In this document: positions 26,702 to 34,522 of the stretch, one piece after another
How the letters are laid out: the number at the start of each line of letters is the position of its first letter
Position numbering within the stretch: the stretch's first letter is position 1
Source: a virus
Direction: 5' to 3' (one strand)
Virus record (IMG/VR): IMGVR_UViG_3300044695_005266
Span: 1-64,000 of that record
DNA length: 64,000 bases
Made by a program: the position numbers and the translations under genes
Notes under the pieces: model-generated
Database searches by the model: none
What the model was told of the DNA's origin: nothing
What the model saw: only the letters and a program-made list of their open reading frames with translations

Positions 26702-28912
26702 ATGCCCGATATTTCCACAGGACAAGACTTCGACGTAACGCCACAGCCGCAAGCACCCGTTGCGCTCCAGAACACCCACCTAAAGCTCGACGCCGAAAAA
26801 AAGGAGGAACTGGAGCGACGTTGCGTGACGCGCATCGGCGAACTCCAAAAGGAAAGCGGTGTGCTGGAAGATGGTTCAGTGGAAACCGATTCATGGATGG
26901 GACACAGAAAGAAGTATCAGGACATCTTCGACAGCGACTTTGACTGGCGCAAATTGCAGTTTGGCGGAGTCTTTGACGTATCCAACCTCACGCTCGGCAC
27001 CGCACAACGCTACGTGCGCGAGACACACGCCAAAGCAGCCGACGACCTACTCGGCACACGCCCTTTCTTTGCAGCTGTAAAGACGGACACAGGCGACGAC
27101 GCCACCGCACGGGCCGTGGAGGAGTTGATTCAGCAGAAGGTGGACAGGAGCGACATTCAACTCGAACTCCGCTCCTGCATCCGCAGCGCAATCGTCCGCA
27201 ACGAGTGCGTGGTGAAGATCCGTTATGTCAGACGCTCGACACCGTATCTCGGCAGCGCAACCGTGATGGTGGATCAGAGCGGCCAGCCCGTTTATACGCC
27301 GAACGGACTTCTCATCTACGAGAACGACGACTTCCTTCCTGATCCAGCCGTGGAGGAAATGTTCAGGCTGAAGAAAGACCCGCTCTTTTCCATGCGACAA
27401 GGGGAGTTTGACTACCAGAACTTCGACTCGCTCCAGCAGGAGTTGATTCAATACGAGGGCGTGGAAGTGCGCGAACTCGACTACCGTTCCTTCCTCTGCC
27501 CGTTACGGTGCCCGTCCATCCACGAAGCGGACATGGTGGTTCAGCTTTACGACGACACGCCACAGCACGCGAAGGAAATCTACGGGCAATTCGAGGGGTT
27601 CGACGAATACTTTACCAACTACGGCACGAACGAAACATCAGGCGAACGTCAGGCAAAGACGACACAGGGCGAGCAGGACTATCACCAGCCGTCCTCCATA
27701 GACATCTACCGCCCGTTCGCCGAGTGCTACGTGCGTGCGGATGTGGACGGAGACGGCATCGAGGAGGAAATCTTCGTAGTCATGGACATGACGAACAAGA
27801 AAATGGTGTTCTGCGAGTATCTGGCGAACATCATGCCGAAGCGTCCCTTTGAGGTCATCCCCGGCATTGATCGGGTGCCGAACCGTTGGTATGGCGAGGG
27901 AGTCATTCAAGCGGTGCTCGACCAATGCACCTACATTGACGCGCAGTTCAATCGTTTCAACGTGAAGGACGGAAAGGAAAGCTCGATAGACTTCCGCGAT
28001 CCAAATGCCGTGAAGGAATGGCGCATGGGGGCACAAGTGGAGTTCGGATCGAACAAGGTGTATGACGTGGAGCCGGGCTACGATAAGGACAACCGCCCGC
28101 CCCTCTGGAGGGTGAACCTTCAGGAGAAGTCGGAGATTGGCATGGAGTTGATGAAGGAAGCGCAGCAGCAGACCAACCTCATGTTCGGCATCATCGGCGC
28201 GAAGGATGCCAGTTCGAGCGACCTGAACCAAAGCCGCACGGCCACGGGCATCCTGAACATCGAACGCACCGCGAATCTTCTCATCAAGAACACGGAGATC
28301 CAACAGCAGCACGCACTCATCCGCATCATGGAGCAAGTGACGACGCTGGTGCTGGAGAACCTGCGCGACACAGAACTCCTGCTCACGAAAGACGGGAAGC
28401 AACTTCTCACGATCAATCGGGACGAGGCGCGGACAATCAGCCGCGAGATTCGACTTCTCCTCACACGCTCACGAAGCAGCGAACTTCTCTCGACCAACCA
28501 GCAGGCACTCGCCTTCTTCAAGGACTTCCACGCAATCAAAGGCACGCCCGCAATCATGGTGGCGAAACTTGGGCGTCCGCTATACCTGAATATGCTGAAG
28601 GCACTCGAAGTCGCAGACCCCGACGAACTCTGCCCGAACGTCACCGACGAGGAGATTGCACAGTGGCAAGAACAACAGGCCGCAGGACAGCAGGCGGAAC
28701 TCAAACGCACGACCCGCGAAATGATTTCCTACAAGGACTGCCCGCCGAGCATCCAAGCGCAATGGGAACAGGACAGCGGATGGACACCAGCGACACCAGA
28801 GGAACGCATGGCGCATTTCATGTTGCAGAATCCCCCGAAAGAAACGCCAGCGGAGGCGAAGAAAGACAAGCCTGCATATCCCAACCCAACCCCATCATAC
28901 CCGAACCTATGA
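26702..28912 (+). CDS. Portal protein, P22-like head-to-tail connector
   Basis: The 736-residue protein matches the portal family typified by P22 gp1 in length and layout. It has a helical N-terminus, the clip/stem core with PNRWYGEGVIQAVLDQCTYI (about 397-416), the long stem helices around QQQTNLMFGI and a Gln-rich C-terminal barrel. Twelve copies would form the ring at one capsid vertex that docks the terminase, threads DNA and holds the adaptor encoded at 37419. It starts one base after the giant gene's stop and overlaps the next gene as ATGA. Portal without a recognisable coat or scaffold gene nearby is odd. Confidence 0.92.
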   Translation: MPDISTGQDFDVTPQPQAPVALQNTHLKLDAEKKEELERRCVTRIGELQKESGVLEDGSVETDSWMGHRKKYQDIFDSDFDWRKLQFGGVFDVSNLTLGTAQRYVRETHAKAADDLLGTRPFFAAVKTDTGDDATARAVEELIQQKVDRSDIQLELRSCIRSAIVRNECVVKIRYVRRSTPYLGSATVMVDQSGQPVYTPNGLLIYENDDFLPDPAVEEMFRLKKDPLFSMRQGEFDYQNFDSLQQELIQYEGVEVRELDYRSFLCPLRCPSIHEADMVVQLYDDTPQHAKEIYGQFEGFDEYFTNYGTNETSGERQAKTTQGEQDYHQPSSIDIYRPFAECYVRADVDGDGIEEEIFVVMDMTNKKMVFCEYLANIMPKRPFEVIPGIDRVPNRWYGEGVIQAVLDQCTYIDAQFNRFNVKDGKESSIDFRDPNAVKEWRMGAQVEFGSNKVYDVEPGYDKDNRPPLWRVNLQEKSEIGMELMKEAQQQTNLMFGIIGAKDASSSDLNQSRTATGILNIERTANLLIKNTEIQQQHALIRIMEQVTTLVLENLRDTELLLTKDGKQLLTINRDEARTISREIRLLLTRSRSSELLSTNQQALAFFKDFHAIKGTPAIMVAKLGRPLYLNMLKALEVADPDELCPNVTDEEIAQWQEQQAAGQQAELKRTTREMISYKDCPPSIQAQWEQDSGWTPATPEERMAHFMLQNPPKETPAEAKKDKPAYPNPTPSYPNL

Positions 28913-29202
28913 CCGACGCTGAATCAGCAAACCAGAAGATCGCCGTAGAGGGAATGTCGAAGGTGACAAAGCTGCTTTCGTGTCCTGAGTTTGGCTGGTT
29001 TATGCGGGAGTGTGTCATCAGCAAAATGACCGAATTGGATGCCGTGATTCACGACAAAAATAAAAGTGCCGAAGAACGCAATTCTGCGCTTGACGCATGG
29101 CACTCGTTGAAGGAGGCGCGTGAGTGGCCTGACCGAACACGCAATATGTTCGGCGCAATACTAGGTCACAAGCCGAGCGAACCACACAACTTTTCAGAAT
29201 AA
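28909..29202 (+). CDS. Small helical hypothetical protein, 97 residues
   Basis: It starts MTDAESANQKIAVEGMSKVT and overlaps the portal stop as ATGA. The middle (FMRECVISKMTELDAVIHDK) is predicted helical with many charges. A head-completion or scaffold-like role would suit its place directly after the portal, but no family is recognised. Confidence 0.78.
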   Translation: MTDAESANQKIAVEGMSKVTKLLSCPEFGWFMRECVISKMTELDAVIHDKNKSAEERNSALDAWHSLKEAREWPDRTRNMFGAILGHKPSEPHNFSE

Positions 29203-29223
29203 CCAGAGAACCAAAATACCAAC

Positions 29224-29808
29224 ATGAACAGTATCGATCAACAGAAGGCAGAAACCGTCAAAACGCAGCAGGGAGTAATCTCCCCGCTGGAAACATCCAT
29301 CGCCACACTCTCCCGCGCCCTCGTAGGGCCGGATGGAGTCGTGAAACTTCAGGTGAACTCATCAGGGGAGATTGCGGGGCCGAGCGGTGTCACACCGATC
29401 CTGAAGAGCATGGCAATCAAGGAACTGTCCGAGGTCGTCACGGCAACCAACGTCATCACCGCAGCCGAATCCGGCAGCGTGTTCTATCTGAGCAGCGCAA
29501 CCGAGTTCGTTTCGACGCTTCCCGCCGCAGCCATCGGACTGAAGTTCACCTTCATTGTCAGCGCAGCACCATCGGGTGACAGCTACACGATTGTATCAGC
29601 AAGCTCCGCGAACATCATCAAGGGGGTGCAAGTTGCCGCCGAACATTTAGGCACGGGCGACAGCGGCACGGCGGACGACACCATTACCTTCGTGGCCGGG
29701 CAGGCCGTCGCTGGCGACAAGGTGGAAGTTGTTTCGGACGGCACAAGCTGGTTCGCCTACGCCACCAGCAAGCTCAAGGCAGGCATCACATTCACGCAGG
29801 CTTCATAA
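29224..29808 (+). CDS. Probable capsid decoration or head-fibre protein, 194 residues
   Basis: After a helical N-terminus (1-30) the sequence is β-rich: VFYLSSATEFVSTLPAAAIG and DTITFVAGQAVAGDKVEVVS, with small residues and few charges. Such Gly/Ala/Thr-rich β-sandwich proteins with a VAGDKVEVVSDG-like end occur in phage virion modules as decoration or fibre proteins. Its place after the portal agrees. It is too small and wrongly built for an HK97-fold capsid protein as far as I can judge. Confidence 0.7.
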   Translation: MNSIDQQKAETVKTQQGVISPLETSIATLSRALVGPDGVVKLQVNSSGEIAGPSGVTPILKSMAIKELSEVVTATNVITAAESGSVFYLSSATEFVSTLPAAAIGLKFTFIVSAAPSGDSYTIVSASSANIIKGVQVAAEHLGTGDSGTADDTITFVAGQAVAGDKVEVVSDGTSWFAYATSKLKAGITFTQAS

Positions 29809-29811
29809 CCC

Positions 29812-30102
29812 ATGGAACCCGTCATCAAAGGGCCAGAGGGCACCGCACCAAAAATCACGTCCGCCGTGGTTGCGGTGCCGCGCTCTGGCACCCGCTCCAC
29901 CTATCTAAAAACGGCAGGGCAAACCCAAGCCATACCAGTCGGCGCGTTCAACTGGACTGTCACGATCCTCACGGGCACGGCAACCTTTGACGGGGTAGCC
30001 GTGCCAGCGGGCTTCTCAGCGGGAGACGAGGGAGCCTTGCTGTCCGCGCTCACGGTGGTAATGGACACGCCCGGCACCGCTTTTATGAGTTGGATGACTT
30101 AA
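29812..30102 (+). CDS. Small β-rich virion-region protein, 96 residues
   Basis: It starts MEPVIKGPEGTAPKITSAVV three bases after the preceding stop. The composition (Gly, Thr, Ala, Val) and alternating hydrophobic pattern suggest a small β-sandwich. It shares position and style with the decoration-like protein before it and the jelly-roll-like protein after it. No family is recognised. Confidence 0.72.
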   Translation: MEPVIKGPEGTAPKITSAVVAVPRSGTRSTYLKTAGQTQAIPVGAFNWTVTILTGTATFDGVAVPAGFSAGDEGALLSALTVVMDTPGTAFMSWMT

Positions 30103-30105
30103 CCC

Positions 30106-30951
30106 ATGAAAAGTTCCTACGTTCCATCTTCCGTTCTCGGCACCACCATCGAGCCGTCTGAAATGACGCTCGGCGCGGGCGTCGGCACGGGCATCCTCGC
30201 CCGCCCCATCTTCGCCACGACCGTTGCAGACGGGGGTGCCACGACCACCACGCTCACAGTTACAAGCGCAAGCAAGCAGGAACTTACGGGGAGCACATAC
30301 CACTTTTTCAAAGTTCCGGATGTTTCCACGCTGGCCCAAGGATGGGCGACCCTCTTCGTGAACATCAGCACGGGAATACTGAACATTTACGCCAGCGACG
30401 GATCGACTAAATTAGCCGAGGTAGAGGCTGGCGAATCTGCAACGATTATCTGCCGTGATACCGCTGGCGGGACAGGCACAGCAGGATGGGACGTAGTAGG
30501 ACAAAGCAGGTGGTTGTTAGCCACGGCTGTAAGCCTCACTACCGTCAATAACACAGAGACGGATTTTACTTGGGAAAATCTGGACGGGAAAATGCGGTCT
30601 GCGCTTTCAGGGGCGGTATTCACTGCTCCCGCAAAAGGCTATTACACATTTCGATTGTCTCTTCGATATGAAGGAACGTCGGGCTACTCCACAGGGGGCG
30701 ACGGCAGTTTTACCGTAAAACTCACTGACAATGCGAACTCCGCCATCGTAACCATCCGCAGCGGAGGAACCCTATTCGACTACTGGCTTGGCGTCGGGAG
30801 TGTAGCTGCCAGCGAGACTATTGAGCGCACTATTCTCTTAGACCAAGGAGCCACGGTGAAAATACGCTCCATCTTCACGGACGGAGGAAACGGAGCGGGC
30901 CTCTATTTTTACAGCGGAACCTGCCAACTCAAAATCACCAAAGAACAATGA
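30106..30951 (+). CDS. Virion protein with C-terminal C1q/TNF-like jelly roll, 281 residues
   Basis: The N-terminal part (about 1-130) is β-rich with Gly, Thr and Ser. The C-terminal about 140 residues follow the C1q-like pattern: GAVFTAPAKGYYTFRLSLRY, an internal VKLTDNAN strand pair, and the end GLYFYSGTCQLKI. Such domains trimerise and are common in phage fibre tips and head fibres. A role in surface binding is inferred. It overlaps the next gene by four bases. Confidence 0.73.
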   Translation: MKSSYVPSSVLGTTIEPSEMTLGAGVGTGILARPIFATTVADGGATTTTLTVTSASKQELTGSTYHFFKVPDVSTLAQGWATLFVNISTGILNIYASDGSTKLAEVEAGESATIICRDTAGGTGTAGWDVVGQSRWLLATAVSLTTVNNTETDFTWENLDGKMRSALSGAVFTAPAKGYYTFRLSLRYEGTSGYSTGGDGSFTVKLTDNANSAIVTIRSGGTLFDYWLGVGSVAASETIERTILLDQGATVKIRSIFTDGGNGAGLYFYSGTCQLKITKEQ

Positions 30952-31223
30952 GACTAACGCCCGAACAATACGCCGAACAATGCAAGCGCACCGCGCTCAT
31001 TAAGTCACTCAAAACGGCCTACACCAATTTCAGCGACGGCGGCAAATGGGCTTTCGGGAACGCCTACGATACCGTAGTCAATCACATCCGCCGTGGCGAC
31101 ATCGCCGCTGCCAAGCTGACCGTCCAAATGATTCAGATTCCAGCCGAAGTGCCGGGAACTTCATCGGAAGAACTGGCAACGTGGACGGTGAAGAAAACTG
31201 AAATCCTCGCGCTGTTTCCATGA
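30948..31223 (+). CDS. Hypothetical protein, 91 residues
   Basis: It starts MRLTPEQYAEQCKRTALIKS with ATGA coupling to both neighbours. It is a mostly helical small protein without membrane segment or motif. Similar 'short helical protein before lysis genes' arrangements are common in phages, but no function can be given. Confidence 0.75.
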   Translation: MRLTPEQYAEQCKRTALIKSLKTAYTNFSDGGKWAFGNAYDTVVNHIRRGDIAAAKLTVQMIQIPAEVPGTSSEELATWTVKKTEILALFP

Positions 31224-31450
31224 CACTCGAAAACGCCTTGCTCATAGCCGTAAGTTCCGTGACAGGCGCGCTATGTTTTCTTGCAAGGATTCTTTGGCAT
31301 CGCAGCGAACAATGCGAGACTGACCGTAAGGAGCTTAGAAGCGAAATCGAATCAGTGAAAACTCAAGCAGGCGAGAACCACGGTATGCTAATGGCATACA
31401 GGATGTGCCCGAACAAGCCGTGCCCCTTCAAGGAAACCACAAAGCTATGA
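31220..31450 (+). CDS. Single-span membrane protein with coiled coil, lysis cassette
   Basis: Residues about 5-25 (NALLIAVSSVTGALCFLARI) form one membrane span, followed by a charged coiled coil (ECETDRKELRSEIESVKTQA-like region, about 30-52) and a Cys-containing tail. That layout resembles an inner-membrane spanin subunit or an accessory holin. It is the first of four overlapping genes ending with the endolysin. Confidence 0.74.
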   Translation: MTLENALLIAVSSVTGALCFLARILWHRSEQCETDRKELRSEIESVKTQAGENHGMLMAYRMCPNKPCPFKETTKL

Positions 31451-31632
31451 ACAAAACAAAGTTTATCTCGCTCGTCCTTGCGTTTGCCGCAATCCCGCTT
31501 TCCGTGGATGCTACAATTATCAAACTTCCAATCATTCCTGCGTCCGTGTCTATGTATTGGCCGCTAATCATTGCAGTTGCTTCCGCCCTTCATAAGTGGG
31601 CATCAACAATACAAGAGAAACCAAAGCCATGA
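31447..31632 (+). CDS. Small two-span membrane protein, candidate holin
   Basis: The start at 31447 (MNKTKFISLVLAFAAIPLSV) overlaps the preceding stop as ATGA. It has two hydrophobic stretches (about 5-22 and 33-52, MYWPLIIAVASALHKW) and a short charged C-terminus, 61 residues in all. Size, two spans and position before the endolysin suit a class II holin. The first stretch could also be a signal peptide. Confidence 0.72.
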   Translation: MNKTKFISLVLAFAAIPLSVDATIIKLPIIPASVSMYWPLIIAVASALHKWASTIQEKPKP

Positions 31633-31832
31633 GGCCAAAGTATTCTGCTTACTTTATCCTGCTTGCGCTTTTCGCCGTCCTTGCGTCTATTTACCTCACA
31701 AGCTGTTCCGCTATTCCGTATCGCGTATCGCTCCACTACGGCGGTGCTAGTGCGTCGTATGACGGCAAGCGCGTTCTTCTCGACGTAAATGGCGATGAAA
31801 TTGGGAAATCATTAAAAGGATATGCCAAGTGA
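31629..31832 (+). CDS. Small lipoprotein, candidate outer-membrane spanin
   Basis: An N-terminal hydrophobic stretch ends in the lipobox-like IYLTSC, with the lipidation cysteine at about residue 26, followed by a short mature part (to residue 67). A lipoprotein within a lysis cassette is typical of an o-spanin, which implies a Gram-negative host. The partner would be the product at 31220 or 31447. It overlaps both neighbours. Confidence 0.72.
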   Translation: MRPKYSAYFILLALFAVLASIYLTSCSAIPYRVSLHYGGASASYDGKRVLLDVNGDEIGKSLKGYAK

Positions 31833-32346
31833 TGAAATACGTTTGGCGATTCTTACGCCAGAACAAGCACGGGATGCTCTGGCTAGGATAGCCGAAAAGG
31901 AAATAGGCGTGCGCGAGATTGGCGGAAACAATCGCGGGCCAAGGGTGCGCGAATATCAGTTGGCGACTTGGACTGAGCCTGGCGTTTGGCCTTGGTGTGC
32001 GGCGTTCATCTGCTGGATTATCCGCGAGTGGCTAAAATCGCCAAGCGTTCAACAGATCGTAAAGTTTCACCGACCCCGAACAACTGGCGCGTTCGACTTT
32101 ATTCGATGGGCAAAAGACGAGGGATTGAAAGTGCTCGGTGAAAATGAGCCGTGCCGCCGTGGAGACATTGTGGTTTTTGACTTCTCACATATTGGACTTG
32201 TGACGGCTGATAGCGAGCGCGGAGAGATTGAGAGCGTGGACGGAAACACGAACGGAAAGGGAGAGCGCGATTCAGAAATCGGAGATGGAGTTTGGAGAAA
32301 GTATCGCCCGCGATCTGATGCCAAGGCTTTTATCCGTCTAGTATGA
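31822..32346 (+). CDS. CHAP-domain endolysin
   Basis: The 174-residue protein shows the CHAP (NlpC/P60 superfamily) pattern: EIGVREIGGNNRGPRVREY, the catalytic cysteine in WPWCAAFICW (Cys59), the histidine in FSHIGLV (His123) and a polar third residue in SVDGNTNG (Asp140 or Asn142). Such enzymes cleave peptide bonds in peptidoglycan as amidase or endopeptidase at the end of infection. There is no signal peptide, so it needs the holin. It overlaps the lipoprotein gene by 11 bases. Confidence 0.87.
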   Translation: MPSDEIRLAILTPEQARDALARIAEKEIGVREIGGNNRGPRVREYQLATWTEPGVWPWCAAFICWIIREWLKSPSVQQIVKFHRPRTTGAFDFIRWAKDEGLKVLGENEPCRRGDIVVFDFSHIGLVTADSERGEIESVDGNTNGKGERDSEIGDGVWRKYRPRSDAKAFIRLV

Positions 32347-32358
32347 ATCTTATGTCCA

Positions 32359-32387
32359 TTGATATTCCGTGATTGCTTTATTCTAAA
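32359..32387 (+). promoter_or_regulatory. Promoter before the tail-fibre genes
   Basis: TTGATA (32359-32364), a 17-base spacer and TCTAAA (32382-32387) lie in an AT-rich gap after the endolysin. The start codon at 32407 would follow a leader of only about 13 bases without a Shine-Dalgarno sequence. Confidence 0.5.
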
Positions 32388-32406
32388 AACCAACTAAAAC
32401 ACGCTC

Positions 32407-33462
32407 ATGTCATGCTGTAACACCTGCGGATCAACACAAGGCTGCAACTGCCAATACACAGTCGTATTGCCCGACAACCCCGTTGAAGCATACACCTGCG
32501 CCAATATCAATCTCACCGGGATCGGCGTTTATGATTCGCAGAACGGCAACGAGTTTGACTTTCGCGGAATCACCAGCGGCAACAACTCCCTTCTCGTCAC
32601 GCTCGATGCGGGCAACAACACAATCCTGCTCACGTTCAACATCCAGCAGATTATTGACGATCTACCCGATGCCACGACAACCCAGCGCGGGGTGCTTGAG
32701 ACAGCAACCGATGCAGAGGCAATCGGAAAAGCACTCGACAACAAGATTCTCACACCAAGCAATCTTGCCGCAATCGGTGCGACAACTACCTTCTCTGGAC
32801 TGATAGAGATTGCCACAAATGCAGAGGCATTAACGGGAGCATCAACAAGCCTTGCAATTACTCCCGCGAATCTCGCCTACGTCAATGCCGCGCAACTCAC
32901 GACACGGGTATTCGCTGATGCGGTAGCGCGAGCGGCGGCGGTTGCTGATTTCATCGGTCAGTTCGGGTGTCAGTCGGATACCACACAGCCGTATTACGCA
33001 TGGGGTCTTGGGGCTGGCGAATGGGGGGAAATGCTTTCTGAGACAGGGTTGAATACGGCCACCTTCACAATGACAGGCGGGCAAATAGACCTGTCCAACA
33101 ACAGCAATCTATACGTTGGTAACGGGGTGGATACTTCCTACATTTCGGTTGTTAGCGGAGCGAAGATAGCAATAGGAGCAGGAGCAATTCTTGATCTTTC
33201 GTTGAGCTCCTTGCTGCAAATATCAAGCGCATCAGTTCCAGCAAACAGCGTTATCACCACTTCTGGCTTAGCAGGTAATCCAAGCAGCAAGCTCATCAAC
33301 ACCTTCATCAGCACCAGCAACACGCAAGCGGGCTACACGGCATTTGCGAATGGGGCAACCCTACGAACCTGCGACACCGCAACCGTAACGCTTCCTCAAC
33401 TGGCGCAGATTGTCGGCACACTCATTGAAGATTTGAAAGCGGTTAAACTACCAGCCACGTAA
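32407..33462 (+). CDS. Tail-fibre-like protein with Cys-rich N-terminus, 351 residues
   Basis: The N-terminus MSCCNTCGSTQGCNC holds six cysteines in 15 residues. A β-rich stretch follows, and then two tail-fibre repeats (TTQRGVLETATDAEAIGKAL and TTFSGLIEIATNAEALTGAS) of the type found in many fibre shafts, about 95-160. The C-terminal half is β-rich. It likely forms part of the receptor-binding apparatus. The cysteine cluster recurs in the next gene, suggesting a common attachment point or metal site in the tail. Confidence 0.78.
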   Translation: MSCCNTCGSTQGCNCQYTVVLPDNPVEAYTCANINLTGIGVYDSQNGNEFDFRGITSGNNSLLVTLDAGNNTILLTFNIQQIIDDLPDATTTQRGVLETATDAEAIGKALDNKILTPSNLAAIGATTTFSGLIEIATNAEALTGASTSLAITPANLAYVNAAQLTTRVFADAVARAAAVADFIGQFGCQSDTTQPYYAWGLGAGEWGEMLSETGLNTATFTMTGGQIDLSNNSNLYVGNGVDTSYISVVSGAKIAIGAGAILDLSLSSLLQISSASVPANSVITTSGLAGNPSSKLINTFISTSNTQAGYTAFANGATLRTCDTATVTLPQLAQIVGTLIEDLKAVKLPAT

Positions 33463-33465
33463 CCT

Positions 33466-34518
33466 ATGTCATGCTCCTGCACTTCTAATCCCTGCTCCTG
33501 CTCTCCTTGTTCTCCGGCTAACACGGTATATCAAGGAACCTGCACCGATCCCGGTTCCGCCACATCCCTGCGACACGTTCTAGGACTCGATAGCCAGTTC
33601 TGCGAACGTCGCTTGCTTCCCGGCGACGGCGGCTATCTCGTCGCCCGCGAAACAGGCAGCGGCGGCTGGCTGATTAGCTTTACCACGGAGCCAGTGGTTC
33701 CGCTTTCAAATGTTACCGCCGTCCAAAGTCAGACTTTCGGGCAGTTCATTGTGCAGGGCAGCGACAACATCATGCGGACGCTGACTGGGCCAGCGATTGC
33801 TAACCTGTATCCTCGCACCAATGCAGCAGGGCAGATCACGTTTGAAGTGCTGCCGAACGCCACGGTTCCTGATCCGCTGGTGGTGAATGACCTTACGGTT
33901 GTCACGAATGCACAGATTGCGGACTTGCAGATTACGGGGACAGCAACGGCAACGGGGCTTGCCACGGGAACTCTGACTCAGTTTCTTGGGCTAAATGCTT
34001 CCAACGAAGTTATAAAAGGCACGATTGCCGACACAGGTTCTCAGTGTGCTTCGTTTTACGAAACTGCATCCTCTCCTGCTGGTGTCGGGGTGACTCCGAA
34101 CGCATCTGCCACATCAGGCAATCCGTTGATCATCGGCAGCTGTTTGTTTGATAGTTCTACGGTTGGCGGCACTACGCCAACGCTGATCACTATTGACAAC
34201 CCCAATACACTACGATGCGCGGTTGCCGGGGTGTATGTGATAGATTTTGGAGGCATGATAGCGAATACCGCTGGCGGGGCCAACAACAACGGCAAGCCGA
34301 ACATCTCTCTTTCCGTCAACGGGATTATCGTCAATTCCGGCAACGCTTCAAACAACAACTGCCAGCGCGGAGCTTATCAGAATATAGTAAGCGTATGGGG
34401 GCAGGAGATGCGCAGGCTTGCCGCCAATAGCACGATTCAGCTTATTCTCGGATCGAATACCACGGCTGCATCCAAGGTGTATGAAGTCCGCTGCAACTTC
34501 ACCCGACTAGGGGCGTGA
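33466..34518 (+). CDS. Second Cys-rich tail protein with C1q-like C-terminus, 350 residues
   Basis: It begins MSCSCTSNPCSCSPCSPANT, a cysteine cluster like that of the preceding protein but with different spacing. The middle is β-rich (DLTVVTNAQIADLQITGTAT). The C-terminal about 140 residues resemble a C1q/TNF jelly roll (CAVAGVYVIDFGGMI, ISLSVNGIIVNSG). It is probably a fibre or appendage that trimerises at its tip. It lies three bases after its neighbour and just before the nozzle-like gene. Confidence 0.76.
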   Translation: MSCSCTSNPCSCSPCSPANTVYQGTCTDPGSATSLRHVLGLDSQFCERRLLPGDGGYLVARETGSGGWLISFTTEPVVPLSNVTAVQSQTFGQFIVQGSDNIMRTLTGPAIANLYPRTNAAGQITFEVLPNATVPDPLVVNDLTVVTNAQIADLQITGTATATGLATGTLTQFLGLNASNEVIKGTIADTGSQCASFYETASSPAGVGVTPNASATSGNPLIIGSCLFDSSTVGGTTPTLITIDNPNTLRCAVAGVYVIDFGGMIANTAGGANNNGKPNISLSVNGIIVNSGNASNNNCQRGAYQNIVSVWGQEMRRLAANSTIQLILGSNTTAASKVYEVRCNFTRLGA

Positions 34519-34522
34519 ACCG

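Noticed and set aside
28120-28710. Leftward Ser/Arg-rich frame inside the portal gene
   Set aside because: Shadow frame with unnatural composition; the portal sequence is well supported.
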